NCBI GenBank assembly: GCA_900542635.1
Contig: UQOJ01000020.1
Span: 1-33,920, forward strand
Reading direction: 5' to 3'
DNA from: an uncultured Collinsella sp.
GTDB taxonomy: Bacteria; Actinomycetota; Coriobacteriia; Coriobacteriales; Coriobacteriaceae
DNA: 33,920 nt
Part shown: positions 15,190 to 22,324 of the stretch, one piece after another
How the letters are laid out: the number at the start of each line of letters is the position of its first letter
Position numbering within the stretch: position 1 is the first letter of the stretch
Made by a program: the position numbers and the translations under genes
The notes under the pieces: generated by a model
Database searches by the model: none
Told to the model about the DNA's origin: nothing
What the model saw: only the letters and a program-made list of their open reading frames with translations

Positions 15190-16404
15190 CTACTCGTGCT
15201 GTCGGGCTTCTACCAGCCTGCAGAAGTCGTTGACGCTCATGAGCCATTCCCTTTGCGCGGGCGTGTAGGTTTCGAACAGCGATGAGGGCACAACGAGGCT
15301 GAGCCTGTCCTTAGCCATAGCTCGTGTGTAATCCTCACTTACGGCGGGCTCAAGTGTTACAAGATGCTTGTCCTCGATTCTGTCAGCCTCATCAAGCACC
15401 TGACGCCAACGCTCCTTGATGGTTGTCTTGGCACCGAGCATCGTCAGTCGAGCGACAGGGAACTTGGGGTCGTGGTAATCGTCAATAGAGGGAAAGATGA
15501 AATCCGGCTTTGATTTGCCCTCGGTGTATTTCTGCGCCGAGTAGCGTATGCCCCTAGCATCGAATAGCATCGAGAGTTGATTCTCGAACGCCGTCCCCGC
15601 ACGGGACTTGCGGCGCTGGAAGGCCGACATAGTGGTGCGCAGCACGCCATCAACATCAAGCGCCGAGCCAAGGTATGGCGCGAGGTCGCGCTCCAAGAGA
15701 TGCCGCTCAAAGACGCGGAACAGCATCTCTTCGCGTTCGTAACAAGCGACCAAGCAGCCATCCGGGTCGCCCGTCCAATCGAGCTTTCCAAGGGTGGAAG
15801 CTGAGTAGGCTGAGAAGTCTGCCCCTTTGGGGAAGGACTCGCCGAATTTCTCGATCATACCGTCGAGGAAGTTCTCCGCTGCGATCGGCATGCTAACTTC
15901 GATGCCGATGGACTCCAAAATCCTTGCGGCGATCGACGTGATGCGCGTATCCTCCCGAGCAGAGGGCGTAAAACCCTTCTCGCCAACCCCGTCGAGCGCG
16001 AAGAGCCAGCGAACTTGAGATTCCGCCGTACTCCCCGCTCGGGCAAATAGGATTACGACCTCCTTGGCTTCGTGTAGGGCCAAAACCATGAGGTCGCCCG
16101 GACGGGCCATGCCCATGGCAGCATTATCGTTGTAGTAGAGCCTATACTCAGTTCTAGTTGGATGCTTCCTGCGGGCGTCGTACCAAGTGGTATAACCATG
16201 GTCGAATATAGGGTCTGCACCATCATCGAGATATGCGAAGGTAGTTCGCATCCCCTTTATGTCATCGTCTCCGAAAAGCGCGCGCAAAGGCCCCACGCCG
16301 TTGAATTCGTGCTGGTGGCTTTTATTGGCCCCCATGATGTCAACGCCCGCGAGGGTTTTCGCGACAGCACCGTCAAAATACGCGCCAAGTACTCCATAGT
16401 CCAT
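15190..16404 (-). CDS. Type II restriction endonuclease, EcoRII family
   Basis: 404 residues, the same length as EcoRII. An N-terminal effector-type domain (about 1-170) is followed by a catalytic PD-(D/E)XK domain: SKPDFIF with Asp301, then LGAKTTIKERWRQ with Lys326, the 25-residue spacing found between the EcoRII active-site Asp and Lys. The KHLVTLEPAVS strand follows. Expected activity is cleavage at CCWGG, with a second site as effector; the specificity is inferred from the family and the paired Dcm-like methylase. The gene starts 1 nt after the methylase stop, with GGAGGTG inside the methylase 3' end, so the two are coupled. Base composition is less GC-rich than neighbouring genes, suggesting acquisition. 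Confidence 0.9.
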   Translation of the reverse strand: MDYGVLGAYFDGAVAKTLAGVDIMGANKSHQHEFNGVGPLRALFGDDDIKGMRTTFAYLDDGADPIFDHGYTTWYDARRKHPTRTEYRLYYNDNAAMGMARPGDLMVLALHEAKEVVILFARAGSTAESQVRWLFALDGVGEKGFTPSAREDTRITSIAARILESIGIEVSMPIAAENFLDGMIEKFGESFPKGADFSAYSASTLGKLDWTGDPDGCLVACYEREEMLFRVFERHLLERDLAPYLGSALDVDGVLRTTMSAFQRRKSRAGTAFENQLSMLFDARGIRYSAQKYTEGKSKPDFIFPSIDDYHDPKFPVARLTMLGAKTTIKERWRQVLDEADRIEDKHLVTLEPAVSEDYTRAMAKDRLSLVVPSSLFETYTPAQREWLMSVNDFCRLVEARQHE

Positions 16405-16405
16405 C

Positions 16406-17554
16406 CTAGAACACCTCCATCATCAACTTCGCGACCGAGCGCACGACCGGCACGGTCACGGAGTTGCCGAACTGCCTGTATGCCTGAGTATCCGACACCG
16501 GGATGATGAACTCATCGGGAAATCCTTGCAGGCGCGCGCATTCGCGGGGAGTGAGTTTACGAGGGTTTTTTCCTTCCTGCCCGACCAGAATCTCGCTGCC
16601 ATCCTTGTGGTACCGAGCGGAAAGCGTCCTTGTCGTGTCCTCTGGGCCGACCATCGAGTATCCAAAGCCGTGGCCCGCCGCCTCATGCTTTTCGCGATAG
16701 GCGCGCAGATAGGCCCATAGCTTATCCGAAATGGTGTAGCGTTCGTTTGGTTGCTCTTCGAGGATTTCCCCTAGCGTATGTCCCGGTCCCGGCACCTCAA
16801 GGTCATCCCACGAGAAGGGAACTTCCTCCCTGAACCCCACGATGTAGATGCGCTCCCTGTGCTGGCACGTCCAGTTTTTTGAATCAAGCACTTTCCAGAA
16901 AATATGGTATCCAAGGTCCTCCTCAAGCGTCTGTCGTATGACCTTGAAGGTCTTCCCGCCGTCGTGACTCGTAAGGTTCTTAACGTTCTCAAGCAAGAAG
17001 GCCTTCGGGCGCTTGTCGCGTATGATGCGAGCGACCTCGAAAAAGAGGGTTCCCTGCGTTTTATCCTCAAAGCCGGTGGGTCTCCCCAAAGATTGCTTCT
17101 TCGAAACGCCTGCAAGGGAGAATGGCTGACAAGGAAAGCCTGCGAGCAGGACATCGAAGTCCGGTATATCGTTTGATGCGACCTGACGGATGTCGCCCGC
17201 CGGGGTCTCTCCATAGTTCATCCGGTAGGTTTTCTGGGCGAACTTATCCCACTCGCAAGAGAAGACGCACCTACCGCCAAGCTCCTGGAACGGCATTCGT
17301 ATACCGCCGATGCCCGCGAAGAGATCGCAGAAGGTAAAAGGCGCGTCGCTGCGCTCCCCTTGGTCAAATGGAGCCCCCGCATCGAGCGATGCGATAAAGG
17401 CGCATTCAGCCGCCGTTGGACTAGTATCCCCAGACTCCCAGCGCCGAACGGTGCGTTCGCCAGACGAGCCCATACCAAGGGCGGCGGCGAACTCCTTTTG
17501 GGTGAGGCCGAGGTCAATTCTCTTTTGCGCTATATCAGCTGCATTTAGTTGCAT
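16406..17554 (-). CDS. DNA (cytosine-5) methyltransferase, Dcm/M.EcoRII family, with N-terminal HTH
   Basis: 382-residue C5-cytosine methylase protecting DNA from the adjacent nuclease. Residues ~1-65 form a Cro/C1-type helix-turn-helix (LGLTQKEFAAALGM, VRRWESG), which in M.EcoRII-like enzymes represses their own promoter. The catalytic part shows motif I (FCDLFAGIGGIR), motif IV GFPCQPFS with nucleophile Cys142, ENVKNL (motif VI), QHRERIYIVGF (motif VIII), and the C-terminal RLQGFPDEF and GNSVTVPV motifs. Recognition of CCWGG is inferred from partnership with an EcoRII-like enzyme. It is first in the operon. No vsr mismatch-repair gene and no integrase is found nearby. Confidence 0.93.
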   Translation of the reverse strand: MQLNAADIAQKRIDLGLTQKEFAAALGMGSSGERTVRRWESGDTSPTAAECAFIASLDAGAPFDQGERSDAPFTFCDLFAGIGGIRMPFQELGGRCVFSCEWDKFAQKTYRMNYGETPAGDIRQVASNDIPDFDVLLAGFPCQPFSLAGVSKKQSLGRPTGFEDKTQGTLFFEVARIIRDKRPKAFLLENVKNLTSHDGGKTFKVIRQTLEEDLGYHIFWKVLDSKNWTCQHRERIYIVGFREEVPFSWDDLEVPGPGHTLGEILEEQPNERYTISDKLWAYLRAYREKHEAAGHGFGYSMVGPEDTTRTLSARYHKDGSEILVGQEGKNPRKLTPRECARLQGFPDEFIIPVSDTQAYRQFGNSVTVPVVRSVAKLMMEVF

Positions 17555-17722
17555 GGGACGCCTATCTTGGTTGAAAAACGGTCAAACTGTCCTGTATTTA
17601 CCACAGCGTTAGTCTATCACCCCGAGCGGACATGTCTTCCCCTTGCTTCAGTCCGCCTCTAAACCCCGTAGCATCAACTGGGCTTTAGGGCTTGGACACT
17701 CTACCGGAGGGCTCTAGACGCA

Positions 17723-17834
17723 ATTGGTGACGCGGGTGTCGACGGCCCGAATCCGCCGGCGGCCCCCGCAAACCAGAAACGGCGCCGCTCCCGCGACGCC
17801 GTCATATTCCCTGGTGCCCCCGGGCGGATTCGAA
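17723..17834. repeat. tRNA-Arg 3' end and flank; right boundary repeat of the R-M island
   Basis: Partner of 14549-14660. Within it, 17732-17757 is a near-perfect inverted copy (26-bp arms, two mismatches) of tRNA bases 17823-17848, so the region can fold into a large cruciform with the tRNA T-arm and anticodon-stem sequence. The inverted copy looks like a decayed second tRNA 3' half on the opposite strand. Confidence 0.8.
17779..17803 (-). terminator. Terminator hairpin downstream of tRNA-Arg
   Basis: The stem ACGGCGTCGC / GCGGCGCCGT with one wobble pair and a GGGA loop, followed by TTTCTGGTTT on the minus strand, lies about 9 nt past the tRNA CCA. The left copy at 14601-14626 has the same hairpin with a longer T-run. 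Confidence 0.65.
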
Positions 17835-17887
17835 CCGTCGACACCCGCTTTAGGAGAGCGGTGCTCTATCCCCTGAGCTACGGAGGC
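17812..17887 (-). tRNA. tRNA-Arg (anticodon CCT)
   Basis: 76-nt tRNA on the minus strand. The acceptor stem GCCTCCG pairs with CGGGGGC (one G-U) and CCA is encoded. The D-arm contains AGCTCAGGGGATAGAGC; the anticodon stem CCGCT/AGCGG encloses the 7-nt loop CTCCTAA with anticodon CCT; the T-arm has GGTTCGAATCC. It reads AGG codons. Its 3' end is the boundary of the R-M island, and the gene itself is intact. Confidence 0.95.
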
Positions 17888-17945
17888 ATGTTGTACTAGT
17901 GTAGCAGATTTGCCCCTTGGCCATGTAGCGCATGGCCACTCATCA

Positions 17946-18161
17946 AGAAGGCTCTGCAGCGAATTATCGCCGTAGAGCCTTCTAAATAACGGAAAATTAT
18001 AACCCAGAATAACGCAAAATAATGGGATGGGGTTTCCTCTAACCACATGTAAGGGAAATTCCATCCCGGTATTCGGCTAAAAAATGGGACAAGCTTTCCC
18101 AACTGGCGCTCAAAAGGAAAATGCATCCCGGAATGAGAACGAATTCCGGGATGCATTTTCC
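17946..18161. repeat. Cluster of four intergenic palindromes
   Basis: The 292-bp gap between tRNA-Arg and the DUF956 gene has no gene but four successive dyads. They are AGAAGGCTCT / AGAGCCTTCT (17946-17955, 17974-17983); GGGATGG-GG-TTTCC with GGAAA-TT-CCATCCC (18024-18037, 18054-18067); TGGGA / TCCCA (18085-18101); and a perfect 19-bp arm pair with an 8-nt loop (18116-18134, 18143-18161). The last lies 18 nt before the DUF956 stop and may end that transcript. ATCCC/GGGAT recurs in several arms, suggesting a REP-like family. Confidence 0.8.
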
Positions 18162-18179
18162 GCCATCTATCGCAGACGA

Positions 18180-18578
18180 CTAGTCGCCTTTGTGAAAGAG
18201 GCTTTTGATGGCAGCAGGGATGCTCTTGGCGCCCTTGGCCGTCACATCGATAAAGTCGGGCGAGCGCACGAGCTTATCCTCGTCGACGTACTTGCGGACA
18301 GCACGAAGCGTCTCTTTGTCGTCGCGCGTCGAAAACGTAAAGTGACCGTTGTCCTTGGTGAAGATGGCAAAACGCGTAATCTTCTTGGTGCCGCGCAAAA
18401 CCTCGGCGGCAATATAGTCGACCTCGTCCCACGGGATTTGAATATAATCCTCGGGATTGCGCTCGTTGTAATACTCGAACGCCTTATTGCCCACCATTAC
18501 GTTACCGTGACTGGTGAGCCCCATCAGGCAGGTTGCCGGCGTTGCCAGATCGACCGTGCTATTCTGAGATTGCGCCAT
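18180..18578 (-). CDS. DUF956 family protein (ManO-like, associated with mannose PTS)
   Basis: 132-residue cytoplasmic protein of the DUF956 family, commonly the last gene of mannose-type PTS operons in Gram-positive bacteria and called ManO in lactococci. Conserved-looking segments are GNVMVGNKAFEYYNERNPEDYIQIPWDE, RFAIFTKDNGHFTFSTR and VRKYVDEDKLVRS (given in parts), and a C-terminal SLFHKGD. The family is thought to modulate PTS expression; its biochemical role is not settled. The ATG at 18578 is preferred to an upstream one at 18629 because GGAGGGCGAGG precedes it and the product then begins like relatives. It follows EIID across a terminator hairpin, so its expression probably depends on read-through or a separate promoter. 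Confidence 0.85.
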   Translation of the reverse strand: MAQSQNSTVDLATPATCLMGLTSHGNVMVGNKAFEYYNERNPEDYIQIPWDEVDYIAAEVLRGTKKITRFAIFTKDNGHFTFSTRDDKETLRAVRKYVDEDKLVRSPDFIDVTAKGAKSIPAAIKSLFHKGD

Positions 18579-18594
18579 GCGCGCCTCGCCCTCC

Positions 18595-18641
18595 AAATAA
18601 AACAATCGGACCGCATCCAGTGTACCCACCGGGTGCGGTCC
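18595..18641 (-). terminator. Terminator or attenuator between EIID and DUF956 genes
   Basis: Stem GGACCGCA / TGCGGTCC (18608-18615, 18634-18641) followed on the minus strand by GATTGTTTTATTT. It sits inside the operon, so it may lower DUF956 expression relative to the transporter genes. Confidence 0.8.
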
Positions 18642-18698
18642 GTTTCAATGGCTCAAAAGCCCTTGCCTAGCAATTCTCGGTCTTAAGCCGAAACGTGC

Positions 18699-19619
18699 TT
18701 ACATGAAGCCGCAGACGCGACCGATGATGCCGATGGCGAAGAGAGCCAGGATGATGACGATCGGGCTGACCTTCTTCTTGAGGAGCTTGCAGACCAGCAG
18801 GGTCAGGCACACGGCGGCAAGGCCGGGGATGAGCTGATCGAGGTTGGCCTGAAGCGTGGTGACCTTCACCTGATCAAGGGCGTTAGCACCGATGGAGTTA
18901 TACATCGTCAGTGCTTCCTTGACACCCTCAGAACCGGAGGGCAGGTTAGCCCAGTCGATAAAGGCGCCAGCAGACTGCGTGACCTTGGAGACGACCGGGG
19001 TGAAGGAGATGGACACCCAGCGCTCGACCAGGGCGCCGATGATGAACATACCCAGGATGGAAGCACCCTCGGTGACCTTGCCCATCAGACCGCCGGAGAG
19101 GTCCTTGGCGATGGAGGAGCCGACCTTGTAGCCAAACTCCTGCGTGTACCACAGGAAGGCGTAACGGATGATGTTCCACGCGAAGAAGAACAGCAGCGGA
19201 CCGGCGATGCTGCCGGACAGGGCCAGGGAAGCGCCCAGAGCGCCCAGAATCGGGCGAAGGGTGAACCAGAAGGCGGGGTCGCCGACGCCGGCGAGCGGGC
19301 CCATCATACCGACCTTGACGCCCTGAATGGCGACGTCGTCGATCGGAGCACCGTTGGCGCGCTCCTCCTCGAGAGCGAGGGTGACGCCAATGACGGGGGC
19401 GGAAACATAGGGATGGGTGTTATAGAACTCCAGGTGGCGCTTAAGAGCGGCAATCTGGTCATCCTTGTTGGTGTAGAGCTTCTTGATCGCAGGGATCATT
19501 GCGAAGCACCAGCCGCCGTTCTGCATACGCTCGTAGTTCCACGAGCCCTGAAGGAACTGATGACGGAAGCAAACCTTCTTGCGGTCAGCCTTGGTGAGCT
19601 GAATCTTGTTCTCTGCCAT
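18699..19619 (-). CDS. PTS mannose-family transporter subunit IID
   Basis: 306-residue integral membrane subunit that forms the sugar channel with IIC. The N-terminal cytoplasmic part has FRHQFLQGSWNYERMQNGGWCF, split here as FRHQ, GSWNYERMQ and GWCF, the signature of ManZ-type IID proteins. It is followed by MMGPLAGVGDPAFWFTLRP (given as MMGPLAG and GDPAFW) and C-terminal hydrophobic helices ending GIIGRVCGFM. The ATG at 19619 is chosen because AGGAGGGG lies about 10 nt upstream; a GTG at 19628 would leave almost no spacing. It is last of the three transporter genes, 16 nt after IIC. Substrate: mannose, glucose or a related hexose or amino sugar; not resolved. Confidence 0.94.
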   Translation of the reverse strand: MAENKIQLTKADRKKVCFRHQFLQGSWNYERMQNGGWCFAMIPAIKKLYTNKDDQIAALKRHLEFYNTHPYVSAPVIGVTLALEEERANGAPIDDVAIQGVKVGMMGPLAGVGDPAFWFTLRPILGALGASLALSGSIAGPLLFFFAWNIIRYAFLWYTQEFGYKVGSSIAKDLSGGLMGKVTEGASILGMFIIGALVERWVSISFTPVVSKVTQSAGAFIDWANLPSGSEGVKEALTMYNSIGANALDQVKVTTLQANLDQLIPGLAAVCLTLLVCKLLKKKVSPIVIILALFAIGIIGRVCGFM

Positions 19620-19635
19620 ATGTATCACTCCCCTC

Positions 19636-20454
19636 CTACTCGTAATCGTTCAGAATGTCGCCGAGCGGGTCACCGGAGCCGCCGCCCATGCCGCCACCCT
19701 GCTTGGCCAGATCCTTAAGGCCAAGGTAGATGAGGGCAAGGGAGATGCCGATGAGGCCAAGGGCGATCAGCGTGAGCTGAGGGATGGCAGCAAGGACAAA
19801 GCCGAGGATGAAGAACGGCCAGGTCTCCTTGGTGGCCATCATGTTGATGACCATGGCGTAACCGACGGAAGCGACCATGCCGCCGCCGACAGCCATACCG
19901 CCGGACAGCCAGTCGGGCATAGCGTTAAGCGCGTTGGTAACGGCCTCGGCCGGGATGATGCACAGAAGTACTGCCGGGATGGCGATACGAAGGCCCTGCA
20001 TGAGGATGGCAGCGTACTGCCAGCGCTCGATGCCGGAGAAGTCGCCCTTCTCGGCGCAACCGTCCATGGCGTGAGCGATAGCGGTAGCCAGGGTACGGCA
20101 GATCATGGTCAGGAACAGACCAGCGACCGACAGCGGGACGGCGACGGCGATGGCGGCGGTAACGGCCTTTGCCGAATCAGTGGCGCCACCGTTGAGGGCG
20201 AGCACCATGATGATCGAAGAAGCGACCGAGGCCAGAGCGGCGTCAGGCGCGACAGCGGCGCCAACGTTAGCCCAGCCAAGGGCCATCATCTGGAGCGAAC
20301 CGCCCAGGAGGATGCCCTCCTGAAGGTGACCGGTTACGAGACCGATAAGCGTGCATGCCACGAGCGGCTGATGGAACTGGAACTCATCCAGAATGCCTTC
20401 CATACCGGCAAGCAACGCGACAATCGCAACAAGCAGAATAGTGATTGCAGACAT
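19636..20454 (-). CDS. PTS mannose/fructose/sorbose-family transporter subunit IIC
   Basis: 272-residue polytopic membrane protein of the ManY type, about seven to eight hydrophobic helices. Recognisable segments are GMEGILDEFQFHQPLVACTL near the N-terminus (read as DEFQFHQP), the GHLQEGILLGGSLQMMALGW region (GGSLQMMALG) and NVGAAVAPDAALAS. It forms the translocation path with IID and receives phosphate through EIIAB. AAGGAGGG lies 8 nt before the ATG. It is the middle gene of the operon, 18 nt after EIIAB, with a Gly-rich C-terminus (GGGMGGGSGD). Confidence 0.94.
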   Translation of the reverse strand: MSAITILLVAIVALLAGMEGILDEFQFHQPLVACTLIGLVTGHLQEGILLGGSLQMMALGWANVGAAVAPDAALASVASSIIMVLALNGGATDSAKAVTAAIAVAVPLSVAGLFLTMICRTLATAIAHAMDGCAEKGDFSGIERWQYAAILMQGLRIAIPAVLLCIIPAEAVTNALNAMPDWLSGGMAVGGGMVASVGYAMVINMMATKETWPFFILGFVLAAIPQLTLIALGLIGISLALIYLGLKDLAKQGGGMGGGSGDPLGDILNDYE

Positions 20455-20472
20455 GTATCGGACCCTCCTTTA

Positions 20473-21462
20473 CTATGCTTGAGCGGCCAGTTCGGCCTTA
20501 GCTTTCTTCAACATGGCGTCGAGATCCTCGGAGGAATCCGAAGGAACCTTGCGGACCTCGAACTTGACGCCCTTGGCCTTGAGGGCCTCGAGAGTCTTGA
20601 CGTCGTCATCGCCCATAGCGACGGCGTTGGTGACGACGACCTTGCCCTTGGAGTGAGCCATGGAACCGATGTTGACTTCCTTGATGTCGACGCCGGCCTC
20701 GATGGCCTTGAGCAGATCCTGCGGGTTCTCGAAGAGCAGCATGGCCTTGGTGTCACCAAAGCGCGTGTCCTTGACGACCTCGGCCATCTTCTTGATGGGA
20801 ACGACGTTGGCATGGACCCCCGGAGGGGCAGCCTGCTCGATCATGGTCTTGCGGAGCTCGTCGTGAGCAACGCCGTCGGAAACCACGATGATGCGGTTGG
20901 GGTTGATCTGCTTGGTCCACGTGGTGGCCACCTGACCATGCAGCAGACGGGTGTCGATACGGACGTGGGCAATCTTGATGTGCCCGTCGCCGATGACCGT
21001 TCCCGGAGGGATGGCGCCTGCAGGAGCAGCGGCGGCCGCAGCCGGCTTCTTCTCCTCGGGCTCCAGAGACTCGGGCTTGACGCGCACGCCAGCCTTAGCC
21101 TCAGTCACGAGATGTTTTGCGATCGCATGTGCAGTGTTCTTTGCGTCAAAGCGCTGCGAATATGCCTCGATGAGCATAGGCAGGTTGACACCGGTGACGA
21201 TAGCCCAGGAATCGTGGCCCTCGATGAGTCCGCTGATCTGGTTGAACGGCGTGCCGCCCCACAGATCAACGAGGAAGAGCACCTGCTCCTGGTCCTCGAA
21301 GGAAGCGACTGCTTCCTCGACCTTGGCACGGAAATCGTCGGGGCCCATGCTCGGCTCGAGCGAGACCACGGCAACAGACGGCTGATCGCCAAAGACCATC
21401 GAGCCCGTCTGCTTGATTCCAGCTGCCAAGTCCCCGTGGCTAGCAAGAACAATACTTACCAT
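20473..21462 (-). CDS. PTS mannose-family EIIAB, fused
   Basis: 329-residue cytoplasmic phosphocarrier. Residues ~1-130 are EIIA with the phosphorylated His9 in LASHGDLA and the LVDLWGGTPFNQ motif. A Lys/Pro/Ala-rich linker (about 130-155) leads to EIIB with His175 in RIDTRLLHGQV, which passes phosphate to the incoming sugar. The ATG at 21462 is preferred: AAGGAGG lies 7 nt upstream, while a GTG one codon earlier is also possible. It is the first gene of the operon. A TATAAT -10-like box lies about 70 nt upstream (21533-21538). No LevR/ManR-type activator gene is nearby. Confidence 0.95.
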   Translation of the reverse strand: MVSIVLASHGDLAAGIKQTGSMVFGDQPSVAVVSLEPSMGPDDFRAKVEEAVASFEDQEQVLFLVDLWGGTPFNQISGLIEGHDSWAIVTGVNLPMLIEAYSQRFDAKNTAHAIAKHLVTEAKAGVRVKPESLEPEEKKPAAAAAAPAGAIPPGTVIGDGHIKIAHVRIDTRLLHGQVATTWTKQINPNRIIVVSDGVAHDELRKTMIEQAAPPGVHANVVPIKKMAEVVKDTRFGDTKAMLLFENPQDLLKAIEAGVDIKEVNIGSMAHSKGKVVVTNAVAMGDDDVKTLEALKAKGVKFEVRKVPSDSSEDLDAMLKKAKAELAAQA

Positions 21463-21532
21463 CACATAACCTCCTTTTTGTCTACGTATTTCCTACACGA
21501 CATGAAAGAAGTATACCTGTTTGGATTGTGGA

Positions 21533-21736
21533 ATTATAGCTAAATTCGCAAATGGTTGGTTTATTTGTTTAAACGTCTTAGTTTGTTACAAATTGATTAC
21601 GTTGCCGGTTTACAGCTTATTGCCTGCTAAAACGTGATTTGCTGATTGCTTTCAAAGACATATAAAGGTGCACTGTTCGTTAAGACCTCTTTTAGGTTGA
21701 TCCCAATGCGTCTGCGTGCCACCATTTTGTTTAAAC
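21533..21736 (-). promoter_or_regulatory. Promoter region of the mannose-PTS operon with two TTTGTTTAAAC boxes
   Basis: The 337-bp gap between EIIAB and hypA holds no supported gene and is AT-rich. On the minus strand TATAAT (21533-21538) could be the -10 of the PTS operon; no good -35 is visible. TTTGTTTAAAC, containing the GTTTAAAC palindrome, occurs at 21564-21574 and 21726-21736. The proximal copy lies about 30 bp upstream of the -10, where an activator or repressor could act. Assignment is inferred. Confidence 0.45.
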
Positions 21737-21799
21737 AGACATGACTTGACTAACCGAAGCAAATATGTTTAGAACTCTAGCCCATGTAGTCATTGGATG

Positions 21800-22228
21800 T
21801 TAGGCGATGTGGAGAGGGTTGGCGGCGTCGACGGCATCGGGGGCGTCGGAGAGGCCGTCAGGAGCAGCGTCTGCCGGGTCCTCGTCGGGGGTCTCGATCT
21901 GTTTGATCATTACCTCTTGGCCCTGCAGCAAATAGGTCTCGCCGCTACCGCACTGGGGACAGGTCTTGCCGTGCTCGACCGTCGCGTAGTCGCAGCCGCA
22001 CGCCTCGCAATGTGTCACGGCCTCGACGGGCTCCACGATAAGCTCCGCGTCCTCGGTGATAGGCTTTTTATCTGCTGCCCAGCGCCAAGCGTCGAGCAGC
22101 AAGTCGGGAACGACGCCCGAGACCTCGCCCAGTAGCAACGTCACGCTCGAAACGCGACGCACGCCATTGGCGCGCGCCACGTTCTCAACATCACGAATAA
22201 TGTGATAAACGATTCCCAATTCATGCAA
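21800..22228 (-). CDS. hypA: Hydrogenase nickel chaperone HypA
   Basis: 142-residue metallochaperone that delivers nickel to [NiFe]-hydrogenase maturation. It begins MHELG, with the N-terminal Met-His-Glu nickel site, and has the structural zinc site formed by Cys74-x2-Cys77 and Cys90-x2-Cys93. The length is near the usual 115-120 plus an unusual acidic C-terminal tail of about 25 residues (DEDPADAAPDG and on). No hypB, hypC or hydrogenase gene is in the window, so it is an isolated copy here. It lies downstream of the oxidoreductase gene on the same strand, but a strong terminator separates them. Confidence 0.93.
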   Translation of the reverse strand: MHELGIVYHIIRDVENVARANGVRRVSSVTLLLGEVSGVVPDLLLDAWRWAADKKPITEDAELIVEPVEAVTHCEACGCDYATVEHGKTCPQCGSGETYLLQGQEVMIKQIETPDEDPADAAPDGLSDAPDAVDAANPLHIA

Positions 22229-22275
22229 GGTAGAAACCTTTCAACAACGGTTGATGCGATGCAAACTCAAAGCAA

Positions 22276-22307
22276 GGGGACGGCGAAGTCTAGCCTGCGC
22301 CGTCCCC
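22276..22307 (-). terminator. Terminator after the oxidoreductase gene
   Basis: Perfect 10-bp stem GGGGACGGCG / CGCCGTCCCC with a 12-nt loop and TTGCTTTGAG after it on the minus strand, 17 nt past the oxidoreductase stop. The T-tract is weak. Confidence 0.7.
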
Positions 22308-22324
22308 TTACCCGCCATGGTTAC

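Noticed and set aside
19606..21543. Very long open frames antisense to the PTS genes, and likewise antisense to clpB (30824-32689) and the kinase (5903-7102)
   Set aside because: They lie opposite genes with clear family motifs and are a by-product of GC-rich codon use; their products show no recognisable domains.
21700..21725. TGGCAC...GCAT on the minus strand resembling a sigma-54 -24/-12 promoter for the mannose PTS
   Set aside because: The -12 element does not match TTGC, no LevR-type activator is nearby, and sigma-54 is not expected in this phylum.
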